From the NCBI RefSeq assembly GCF_027942865.1, contig NC_134515.1, forward strand, positions 30,308,449 through 30,372,448: a stretch of DNA of 64,000 nt, given 5' to 3'. The first letter of the stretch is position 1; every line of letters starts with the position of its first letter. The DNA is from Odontesthes bonariensis. Taxonomy: Eukaryota > Chordata > Actinopteri > Atheriniformes > Atherinopsidae. Position numbers and translations under genes: made by a program. This document shows, piece after piece, positions 32,963 through 42,369 of this stretch. The notes below the pieces were generated by a model. It was given only the letters and a program-made list of their open reading frames with translations, searched no databases and was not told the DNA's origin.

Positions 32963-35900
32963 TACGCAGACACTCTGGTGCACCTCCTCAAAATTGTAAA
33001 GGCTGATTCATACTCGGCGCAACCTCGCTCATACTAGCTGGTCGCAAATGGCGCAAACGGTCACGTGTCCCTAAATTCCGCCACGCCCCCCTTCGCAAGC
33101 TAGAAAATCCTCGCGCGGCGCAAGGGCGCGCACACAACTTTTTTTCTGACTTCGCGGGCGCTCAACCGGAAACGGCTGACCAAGAAAAAGAAAAAATGAA
33201 CACTGCAGAGACCGCGGTGACTGAGAGGGTGCGCCTCTACAAACATCTGTACGACACGTCTATGAAGTTACACTGGGACAACGTTTGACAAAGTTCGTCT
33301 TGTTGCAAAGGACGAACATCCCACCTTCTCTTCTGTTTTTGCCGCAGCCGCTTAGCTCTGAGATACATATACAGTTCTACACCCAGAGTAAATTCATTCC
33401 GCATCAGATGTGCCAGCCTCTGCTGACGTGACACCACAGGTGGCATTGTGTATGCTTTCTTCGTATGCTTTTCAGCTTGTTTCCTCAACAGTGACGCCCG
33501 CTGGTCTGGAGAGAACTGCAAATGTGACGCATTCTCGGCGCAAACTGTGCTTATGAGCTGAAGGAACTGTGAAGGGGCTGGCGCTTTCGATGACGTCATT
33601 AATGGTTCTCGAGCCAGAACAGTTGCGCGTTTGCGCCGAGTATGAATCAGCCTTAACACACCGCAGACAGTGTCGCAGACATTGCCGCAGGGGGGAGAGA
33701 AAGGAGGCCTCTGATTGGTCAACTCTACATCCGCTCTACACTATGCGTATTTTCGGTTTGCTAACCGGCTGACGCTAACCGTGACGATTCTTTCCCTCTC
33801 TGCCAGCTCCAGTAGTAGCAATATTTCTTCTATTTCTAGATCGATCAGCTGCATCTCAATCAAAGTGCGCATTCGTCCAGTCGCCATTGTTGTTGAATGA
33901 CCTCCGTAACCCCCACAATCCTAGCTTGTTCGTGATTGTCCCTCTTGCGTTGTGCCGTGGGATTAACATCGCGCACACAGCGCTTCAAGGCATAAATAAA
34001 AAATAACTGCGTCGTGTCTGCGACAAGCTCACTGCGACACACTGCTGCGAAGTATACGCGAGCCTTCACGCTCAGCAGCGTGTGCACAAGCTGTGATTGA
34101 CAGGTAGGATTCCTCCCCCCTAACGTGATTGGTTAAAAACAGCCGGGAGCGCTCGATTTTTGCAAGCATGATTACAGGCTTCAGAGGGAGCTACAGATTT
34201 CGGTATTTTTCCTAAACAGCCTATTTAATATTCTACTTCCAGAATCCTATGACAGTTCAAGCTAATATGACTAAAAAAAAGTTGCCGACCGCAGCTTTAA
34301 TGTTCTTTGGCAAAGAATAACTTTTTTGTATTTTACTAATATGCAAACAAGGATTGTTTTTGCTTTTTTAAAATCTTGGATGCCATCTATATCTATAAGA
34401 TTAATTTTATGTAGTGTCCCTTACGTCATCTGATCTGTCACAGAAGCTCTTTTCCTCTGACAACCCTTTCGCCGAGGCCTCCTTGTGGCATCTTTTGATG
34501 AGAGAGACACTTCTGCTCTGATTAGCAGAACCATTTAGCCAAGTGTTTCTCAATTCCGGTCCTCGGGACCCACTGCCCTGCATGTTTTTGATGTTTCCCT
34601 CCTCCAACACACCTGATCAAATGATCAACTCGTCATCAAGCTCTGCAGTGGCCTGATAAGGAGCCCTTCATTTGAATCAGGTGTGCTGGAGGAGGGAAAC
34701 ATCAAAAACATGCAGGGCAGTGGGTCCTGAGGACCGGAATTGAGAAACACTGATTTTAGCCCAATAAAAACCTTCCAAGTTTTTTTTTAGAATGTTTCCT
34801 ATCTTTGTCAAAACTCTTTTCCAGGTTGTGGAGCCTCGATTCTGACATGCGGACAGACTCCAACCGTGAGTCCAAATCGGAACAACTGTTGTTTACGGAA
34901 GCATCTGGGAAATACTCCCCGAAACAAAAAACTCAAATTAAAAAAAATATTTAGGAGGTGATAGGAGAAAGTATCTGTTTACATAAGCCTTAGTACAGCC
35001 TTAATAAAGTATCAGTACCTGTCTCTGAATTATTATAACAATTAGTGCCATTATGGAGTGTCATTACCTGTATTTCTTCTCCTTGATTGTGTGTGGTGTT
35101 GAATTCAATTGTTGCTACGATTTTGACTCAATTGACAAGTTATACTGCTCAGGGTTGTACTAACTTCTGCTGTATAATGTAGGTTAAGGTTTAATAGAAG
35201 TTTTGGATTTTTCTCTTGTGACCTTGAGATTTCTAACTTTAAGAACTTCAATGCAAATGTCTTCCGCACGAACGCTTACCTTTACAGAAATCTGAGGGGC
35301 AGGTCAGTATCACCTGATAATCCTCACATTGTTTACTCTTCTGCTTCTCATTGATGCATGCAAATCCAAACGTGACATCATACCTAATAAGAAAACAGTG
35401 CTGACTACGAAATGCTTCTGACCAGAAGAAAAGTCAAATCTGAACGTGCAAGTTTGATATTAAAGCAAAAATGCTTACGAGAGGAAGGCATCCATGGTGT
35501 GTTTCGCAGATATTCCACTTGTTGTTTTGGCCTCAACGCTAACAGGGTTTCCACACACTTGACCAGGAAATGTTTTCATCAGCTGAAGAATGGATTCCAC
35601 GTCGCCTTCATCTGATGGGTCATCGCTGTTCATCCATCGTGTCCGACACTGCTCTGCCACTGAGTGGAAGTCGCAAACCAATACAGGTTTGCACGAAGAG
35701 AAAAGGATTTCTGGAAGTCAATCTTTTATTTTCTTTAACAAGTGAATTTCATAGCACTGCTATAAAGACTTGATTATCTTTAAATGTTAGAGCATAGACA
35801 ACAAGCATACCTTGACAGAACTCTTTTGGACATGTAAACCTCACTTTGTAATCCTCACAGCTCCCATCACCCTGATCTGCATTCACACAGGCAAAACCGT

Positions 35901-37229
35901 TTGTGGCGTCATAACTGCAAGAGGAAAGACGGTTATGGTCTGTCTGGCCTTCCTTTGCGGGAGCCTTCTTTTTCATTTTTAGAAAAAAAAAAATGTTGCC
36001 AATGTTTTTAATCTCACCTTAAAATTGTATCTGAGGTGTTGGACGCAGCTTCTCCAGAGATGGTCTGGACCTCAATGGCTATGGGCCGAGGGCAGATCTC
36101 TCTCGGATATATTCTGAGGAGATCACCGAGGACCTCATAGTCTCCGTTTCCTGTTGGGTCATCACGGTCAAACCAGACCGTCCTGCATTCTGTGATTCAA
36201 AATGTAACACTTAAGTAAAAGAGAATTCAACCCTGTTGAAAAAAAACTAAAAACTGTTTTGCTTCACATACCTGAACAGAACCGTCCTGTGCAAGTAAAT
36301 AGGACCTTGCAATCTTCACACTGTTTCCATTTCTGTTCTGAGTGGAGGCATAAAAGGCCCTCTGATGCGCTGTATCTGCAAAACACAGCCATTGGCAATG
36401 TTATGAGAAAAAAAACAAAAAACAGTTTCATTTAATTGACACAAGCCTTTATGTTTAAACACTTGAAATGATAATTTCAGAATCTGTAACTTTAATTTTG
36501 TGTTTTGAAAATTGTGGGCACATCTTTACGATTTAGGATGATTTTCTAACTTTGATAGTATAGTGATGGCCAGCTGTCAAGTACAAAGTAAAGCATGAAA
36601 AGAGTGGGCTTCCAGGTGCCTGATGTCAACCCAGGACTAGAAATCTCAATTTTGTACATGTGAAAGGAGTTCCTGCTGTGCTGAGAGACTCTATTCCAGA
36701 AAGAGTTTGCGCCTCCATGTCCACTGGGTTAGAGCAGATCCTCATCAGGTGCTTCTTCCTCAAGTCCGTTAAGAGCTCCGAGTCCCCGTCTTCGGAGACA
36801 TCTCCCTCATCAAACCAGACTGTCTTCCAGGCTGCAGGAGGGGACACCCAGATCGAAACAGTTTGCTGTGAATTGTTGCTTAATTTTACAAGTAGTTTCA
36901 ATAATACAGAACTTACTTTCCAACGCAGAAGCAAATGAGTGCAGATCTGAGAAATGAATTCAGAATATTTGATTGACTTTCCAGACAAATGATTGTAGCT
37001 TTAAAATAAAATAAATGAAGCAATCATTATTCATATTTTCATACTACCTGATAGTAGAAGACACCAAACTGCAAAGCTCTATCATAAAGTAAAAGAGAAA
37101 AAAAACTAAAAATTTGGAAATCATGAGGAACAACTGAAGGGATTATATATTCTTAAACAAGAGGTAGAGGGAAAACTACTTAAATCACTTGAAAATAAGC
37201 TAAGTCATTGTTACCTGAAAGACCAGCAT
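29740..37229 (-). CDS. Secreted protein of four tandem mucin-type WxxW domains
   Basis: Eleven exons join in frame into 396 residues: 37215-37229, 37048-37078, 36917-36946, 36660-36831, 36272-36375, 36018-36189, 35811-35914, 35479-35653, 35280-35383, 30357-30528 and 29740-29851. The first three give a signal peptide, [20 protein letters not shown] then ASA. Four WxxW domains follow, the fold found in gel-forming mucins and CILP. Each has a first exon (CRTxWFxxDDPxxxGDxE, then ICxxPxxIE) and a second (YDATxGFACVN, [15 protein letters not shown]). Cassettes are 276-279 nt and phase symmetric. In domain 1 the first Cys is replaced (TWKTVWF for CRTVWF), and the expected donor after 36660 reads AT, not GT, so the frame through that exon junction is assumed by homology. 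Domain 4 ends TFCSV and a stop. No transmembrane segment or other domain is visible. Function is unknown; secretion is inferred. Confidence 0.82.
30690..30755 (+). mobile_element. LINE 3' tail
   Basis: TTGAAAGGTTTGATATAAAT followed by an ATT trinucleotide run resembles a fish L2-type 3' end. It lies in the large intron of the WxxW gene. Confidence 0.5.
31347..31710 (+). repeat. 364-bp inverted-repeat arm, copy 1
   Basis: The segment is matched in inverted orientation by 37282-37645 with only a few differences by eye. It lies in the 4.75-kb intron between the third and fourth WxxW cassettes. A 75-residue frame (31468-31695, plus) is kept open in both copies but resembles no family I know. Confidence 0.9.
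32917..32956. repeat. Poly-C followed by (AC)n microsatellite
   Basis: A compound simple repeat, about 17 C followed by about 11 AC units, inside the TTAA-flanked element. Confidence 0.9.
33000..33653 (-). mobile_element. PIF/Harbinger element, 654 bp, nested
   Basis: Perfect-looking terminal inverted repeats (AGGCTGATTCATACTCGGCG at the left, its complement at the right) are bounded by the trinucleotide TAA on both sides (32997-32999, 33654-33656). A 3-bp TWA duplication is the Harbinger signature. A minus-strand frame inside includes [17 protein letters not shown], similar to the start of HARBI1-type transposases (RRxWVRP). The catalytic region is absent. The element inserted into the TTAA-flanked element. 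Confidence 0.85.
34541..34752. mobile_element. Palindromic hAT-type MITE, 212 bp
   Basis: The long terminal repeats read GTGTTTCTCAATTCCGGTCC at the left and the complement at the right, extending inward through CCCACTGCCCTGCATGTTTT. The flanks ATTTAGCC and ATTTTAGCC differ by one base, consistent with an 8-bp duplication. It lies in the same WxxW-gene intron as the nested elements. Confidence 0.85.
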
Positions 37230-37281
37230 GGTTCTTTATCAACTTGTCTGAAGGAAAGGAAACGCAGGAAAATCCCATGAC

Positions 37282-37645
37282 CTTCACAGAATCAAAACTA
37301 AAATTTCCTTTGGGTTTTACTCACATATTCGATGTCTTGAAAAGAAGCATCGGGCTTGGAGCAGGAGTTACATGGGTATAACAGTGTCCACCTCACATAC
37401 AAATAGTAAGTTTTGTCCCCTGAGGTCCTGTGGTGTATGTATCGCTGCTCCTCCCACAGAAGTCCAGCCTTTATCATGTTTCTCACTAACACACAGCGAA
37501 ACCACAAGCTGCTGTGGTGAAACATCCCCTATTGCCCTCACATTAGTGTTCCTCTCAGAAAACTCATATTCCTGCTTCTGATTTGAGGCTTGAGCTATCT
37601 TGGCAGAATTATCCTCTGTAAATAATTCCAGTCTTATTCAGGTAA
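37282..37645 (-). repeat. 364-bp inverted-repeat arm, copy 2, just upstream of WxxW gene
   Basis: This is the inverted partner of 31347-31710. It begins about 50 bp upstream of the first WxxW coding exon (ends 37229), so it must overlap the promoter or 5' UTR. Whether it is a repeat that inserted there, or a promoter fragment copied into the intron, cannot be told from the sequence. Confidence 0.88.
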
Positions 37646-38181
37646 TAGTGTGTGAGAGCTGGATCATGACTGCTGATTACTCTTAATCATTAATTGATTA
37701 ATTCATTCAAAAGCTTTTAGACATTACCCTCATCAACTCATGAAGTTCCTACTTCTTCTTCGTCCTGATGTTTGTTTGCTATGTTGTATTAAATTTTTAA
37801 GACACTTGTACTTTCAAGTTGTGATTCTAAGCTGTAATATTCTTTTTTTTTTTATCTATGACTTGATTTACCTCACATCACTGTAGTGCAGTAGGTAATT
37901 ATGTCCACTCAGAAGCAAGGTTTCAAGTCTGAATTTGACTGTCATTTGAGTCTTTTCTGTGTGCGTTTTGCATGTTTTCCCTGTTCCACTGTGAGTTTCC
38001 TCAACATTCACTGAGCTCCCACAATCCAACAGTTAAATAAGTGTTTCTAAATTGTGAGGTGAGAGTGGGAGCATGGATGTGGTTGTCTGTGTCCGTGTGT
38101 TCCCCCCTGTGTTAGACTGGTAACCTGTCCCAGATGCACACCATCTCTTAGCCACTGTCAGTTAGAAAAGGCTTTGGGGGT

Positions 38182-38395
38182 TGGTCTGTGGCGTAGTGGG
38201 TACAGCAGGCGCCCCATGTGCACGAGGCTACAGTCCTCGCTGCAGCTGACCCTGGTTTGAATCCCACATCGGAAGGCCCTTTGATGCATGTTGTTCCCCC
38301 TCTCTCTGCCCCCTGCTTCCTGTCGCTCTAAACCTGTCCTATCCATTAAAGGCATAAAAGCCCCAAAAAATAAAAAAAAAATAAAATAAAAAAAA
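38182..38395 (+). mobile_element. tRNA-derived SINE, plus orientation
   Basis: The head carries a box A-like GTGGCGTAGTGGGTA and a box B-like GGTTTGAATCC. A body with CCCCCTCTCTCTGCCCCC follows, then a tail CATAAAAGCCCCAAAAAAT that ends in an A-rich run. This is the layout of a common teleost tRNA-derived SINE. A second copy in opposite orientation lies at 39279-39459. Confidence 0.88.
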
Positions 38396-38544
38396 GGCTC
38401 CCTGTCCCAGTAATCCTCAATGTACAAAATTAGGCAAGCTTTCAGGTAAGTTTTGCAAAACATACGTGTGCAAATGTAAAGGCTGGTGTACCTGTTAGCC
38501 TTGGTTTTAGTCTGATTTGTCATTGAACTTTTGACCAACACATT

Positions 38545-39186
38545 GGCTGTGTTCGAAACCGCATTCTACATACTTGCATACTCATCAGTCAGACAGTATG
38601 CAGAGCATTTACCCACAATGCATTTCGCTCCTGCCCGAGCCGAAATCAGCCGGCCTGAAGCTGATTTCGCTTAAGCTCTAAACTCTGTAAACTTTAGCAA
38701 CATTTGAAACATTTTCAGGCGAGAAAGTCGTCGTTTAGACCCCCAACGTGTTGAAAACCTGCCAAAATACCGGCTATTTACAATTTTGTTCCGACGAATT
38801 CGGCGCTACTAAAGCTAGCCGTACTGAGCTACGCACTTTCGGTTATTTTCACAAAATAAAATACCCGTTGCCTTTTATCCCAGGGAAAGCCATTATGATA
38901 CAATTGGTGCTTTTGTTTTGAAAACAGGAAGTGAACCTACCCTAGTTGTAGCCAGAGCTATAGAGTAATACATAATCTTTTTACACCACTCTGGTTGTAG
39001 CTAGCTTGAAACTGCCGTTTTGACAGGAAATGACGATCCGCGACGTCAAGTTACATTGCATCTTGGGTAGTTTGAGTATGAGTAGTAACCTCATGATGCA
39101 TACCCAAAATTTCGGCGAATCTAGTATGCATTCGGGAAAAAAGTCAGTATGAGTAGTAGGAGAAGTATGCGGTTTCGAACACAGCC
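38545..39186 (+). mobile_element. MITE copy B, 642 bp, with both termini
   Basis: Terminal inverted repeats GGCTGTGTTCGAAACCGCAT and the complement bound the element, with ATTG-like flanks at both ends. The body is shared with 28150-28722. It contains a 41-bp insertion at 38953-38993 that copy A lacks. No coding frame is present. The superfamily is not clear from the termini. Confidence 0.85.
38953..38993. mobile_element. 41-bp hAT-like mini-insertion with 8-bp TSD
   Basis: The insert begins CAGAG and ends CTCTG. It is bracketed by GTTGTAGC on both sides (38945-38952 and 38994-39001). Copy A of the host MITE has a single GTTGTAGC at the corresponding site and no insert. The paralogous empty site gives strong support to a transposition event with an 8-bp duplication. 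Confidence 0.88.
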
Positions 39187-39278
39187 ATTGACATTTAGTC
39201 TTCCAGTTCATCGGTCCTTGGTGCTAAGTGAGCATGTGATACTCAGAAGTGAAGGAAGAGCAGTTTTTAAAAAAATAT

Positions 39279-39459
39279 TTTTTGGGGCTTTTTATGCCTT
39301 TATTGGATAGGACAGTGGAGAGAGACAGGAAGCAGGGAGCAGAGAGAGCGGGAACAACATGCATCAAGGGGCCATCCGATGCGGGACTCAAACCGGGGCC
39401 AGCTGCAGCAAGTCCTCTTGTACATGGGGCACCTGCTCAACCCACTACGCCACAGACCA
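39279..39459 (-). mobile_element. tRNA-derived SINE, minus orientation
   Basis: Reading the minus strand gives the same SINE family as 38182-38395: a tRNA-like head near 39459 (GTGGCGTAGTGGGTTGAGCA) and a tail with GGCATAAAAAGCCCCAAAAA near 39279. The two copies face each other across the MITE. Confidence 0.88.
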
Positions 39460-39499
39460 CTCCTGAAAAGCAGTTTTTATTGTTTCGATAAACTAATTA

Positions 39500-40820
39500 C
39501 ACACTTCTGTGTGATAGATTAGGCCCGAATTGTGGTGTGAGAATTCATTTGTAACTAAGGTTACATTATATATGGTCTTATAAGTAGAGGATCTATATGA
39601 TATTGGATGATTATTTGAACCTTTTCTCTGAAGATTGGGTAAATGTGAAGTCTATTTGTCTCTGCTATTCATTTGAAAAGGTCAGGGTGTCTTCACCCAG
39701 AGACTGTCTTTATTATGCTTTGAACAGCAATACTGTACCTGTACATACTTGTTGAAAGGAACGATTGAGTTTCTCTAGGTAAAAAAGTGAGCTGCAGGCC
39801 AAATAGTGAGGCTTAAGTCCTACTGTTAATGGTCCCTAAAAGAGAAGTATGAAATTACCACGATGAGTGTAGAATAACTACTATCAGCATGATACAGAGA
39901 TGCAACACACCCACAGACAAAAAAGAAGTAATTTTTTTTGTCCACAGGGTTTCACTAAATATAATAGTATAATATTACATTTTTGAATTTCACAAGTGCT
40001 GCAACTGTATTAGGTTCAAATGTAGGAATTAAATATTGTATTACAGATAGGATCCTTTTTCTATTGTGGATGAATTTTAGTATTGCTATTGAAATGTTAG
40101 ACAGCTGTTTGAACACAATACAATACGATTCATGCAGGCATGACCAATAAAAGTGTATCTCAAATCAATTAATAGCAGGCAGTAATGGCAGAGATGATGA
40201 ATATGATTCAAACACACAGACTTTTCTTGGAAGAGGGTCCTGGCACTCTCAGGTTCCAAGATGAAAAGTAGTTTTTAACTTATTTAATGCTAAGTTAGTG
40301 AAGTACTCCCAACTTAGCATAGAATCTATTTTGAATTGTAGCTTTTAGGCCTTGGAACAAATGATATATCAAAAGCCATCATTTTTTTCCCAGTTTATTA
40401 GGATGCATCCACAAAAAAGAAAAATATACCAAAGACAACACAATTTGAAAAACAAAATTGTATTTTTGGATCAACAATGTGATTACTAAGAGCCATTAGA
40501 AGAAAAGCTGGCATATCTAAGCATGGTGCACAGTGTGTCCTTTAAAAGTCAAGGAAATGGACCAGTCCAGGGCAACAAAGTGGCAGGACTTAACATTATG
40601 TAGAATCTGAAAGTGATGTCCTTAAGAAATAGGGAAAAAAAACAAAGCAAAGACCTGACACGGAACCTGAGAGAAGCATCTGATCCAAGAGTTGATGCAT
40701 TTACTGTTCACTGAAGTCTTATTAAAAATAGTCTCCATGGAAGGGTGGCTGCCAAGGAGCCATTCTTAATGAAGGAAAACAGGGAGAAAAGAACGAGATA
40801 ATCTTAAATGACACGAGTGT
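39500..40820. other. Intergenic, nothing recognised
   Basis: AT-rich DNA without a convincing exon or repeat family that I can name. Confidence 0.5.
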
Positions 40821-40829
40821 CACACCGTG

Positions 40830-41420
40830 GTGAGGTTTAGGTTTTTGTCTCGTTTCATGTATTGTTTCGTCATTTCCTGTTTTATTTTGAAAGATTAACT
40901 TCCCTCTCGTTCCAGGTCACTTGCCCTTCCTCTCATTCTCCAGTGTGATTGTGGTATGAATGATTCCACCTGTTTCCCATTACCCCGGTGTGCTTAAGAG
41001 TCTGCGTCTCCCCCTGTCTTGTGCCAGTGTGTTGTATCTGTCTCCGTGTAGTGCATCATTCTAGCGTTTTTCCCAAGCCCGTTTCCGAGTTTCCCAGTGG
41101 TATTTATCCTCGTAAGAGTGATTTTTGTTTCCCAGAGTAAGTTTTGATAAAATAGAACCTGTAAGAGTTACAGTGTTAATTTTGTTTATAGCCTTTTTGT
41201 TTTCCCTCCTAGGTGGAGTGGCTTTTGTTTGTAAATCTTTCATAGTATATTTCCTCTGATTTTTAGGAGAGGCTCTTTGGTTTTTCCTCCTCAGTAGGAG
41301 TGACATTTAGTTAAAAGTAAAGTTTCATGGTCTTTTGTTTTCTCCTCCACTAGTGGAGTGATTTTGAGTTTGCTAATTTTTATAGATATACTTCTCCACT
41401 TTTGGAAAGTATATTCTTAG
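40830..41420. repeat. Array of short hairpin palindromes in a possible retroelement end
   Basis: Short inverted repeats of the type CTCC...GGAG recur every 30-80 bp: CTCCTAGGTGGAG near 41209, CTCCTCAGTAGGAG near 41288 and the perfect palindrome CTCCACTAGTGGAG near 41346, with weaker ones near 41111, 41257 and 41394. T-rich spacers separate them. The upstream part (40840-41060) reads like the non-coding end of a fish retroelement, but I cannot name the family. Confidence 0.5.
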
Positions 41421-41720
41421 ATTAATATTTCATAGCCCATTTAGCTTCTCTCACGAGGAACTGGTTGATCTGCTGCCCTCCAATAAAAGTCTTGGAATTA
41501 AACCTGCATCCTCCATTCTCTGGTTGTGACAACAAGGACTGAAAATCAGTGGCAACAGATCTTATGGAGGCATGAATCCTGTGTGGGCTCATGTTGACAG
41601 AGAACGGAACAAAAAGCAGCGCACAAACAAAGAAGAGCTTTTGAAGGTCCTTCAAGAGACCTGGATAACCATTCCCGAAGACTACTAAAAGAAATTTACA
41701 AGAAAGCGTATCTAAGAGGG
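41420..41720 (+). mobile_element. Tc1-like transposase C-terminal remnant
   Basis: The plus strand reads AHVDRERNKKQRTNKEELLK then VLQETWITIPEDY, the tail of a Tc1-like transposase. It matches the minus-strand copy at 2991-3227 (LDHLDRERNKKQRTNQ). The catalytic domain is not preserved. Confidence 0.75.
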
Positions 41721-42369
41721 TCTCTGCACTTATTTACCACTTTCCTGGATACATGAAGAAATTGAGTGTGCAGTAATTCAAAGAATATATACTTGATTCC
41801 AGTTCCTATTAAATTTTAGTCATCGTGTCATGTTCTTAAAGGATGACTAATCCATATGGATGAAATTGAACCTTCAAAATGAGCACAGCAGACTGACCTT
41901 ATATTGAAACTCACCACTGTAACGTCTTATTTCTGTGACATTTGCTGACACAACCACCATAACATGACACTCGATACGCACCTTGGTGTTGTCCTCCTGT
42001 GGCAGAAATCCTCTGAGAGGCAGTAAAAAGATGAACCTGCACACACAGTTTGAATGTCACGCAGCCAATTATCATTTACAGTAGAGGTAACCCCCTTGGT
42101 GATGGCCCTTGTAATCTGGTTGCAAAACTGCAGGATGTTGAAAGAACTATCACTGTCCATAGTTTATTTTGGATGAGGTATCAGTATCAGTTCATGACAG
42201 TTTGTCTAAAATGTACACAGTCATGTTCATTTTCTAATAATCTTGGACTAATAGTAAAAAGAATCATCTTATTCTTACCAGGTTACAGCTTGTCATCATT
42301 TATTTAAAGAAAGACAAAATGCAGAAGCAGTGAGTGAAAACTTCTTCAGTTCAATACCTTTGGCAACGA

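Larger units (their letters stand above)
32664..34296. mobile_element. TTAA-flanked DNA element, 1.63 kb, host of a Harbinger insertion
   Basis: The termini AGCTGCAGTCGGCAAGTTTT and the complement of AAAAGTTGCCGACCGCAGCT are inverted repeats. TTAA lies directly outside both ends (32660-32663 and 34297-34300), as in piggyBac-type target sites. Subtracting the 654-bp insertion at 33000-33653 leaves about 980 bp, so it is probably non-autonomous. It carries a poly-C plus (CA)n tract at about 32917-32956. Superfamily placement rests on the TTAA alone. Confidence 0.75.

Noticed and set aside
33237..33722. 161-residue frame taken as a possible host gene.
   Set aside because: It lies almost wholly inside the Harbinger element bounded by TAA duplications and resembles only the start of a Harbinger transposase.
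37048..37124. Alternative signal peptide for the WxxW gene starting at an ATG at 37124 ([20 protein letters not shown]).
   Set aside because: It looks like a good leader, but its exon would end in phase 2 and cannot join exon 36917-36946 so as to keep the WxxW frame. The T-rich part is better read as the polypyrimidine tract of the 37048-37078 exon.
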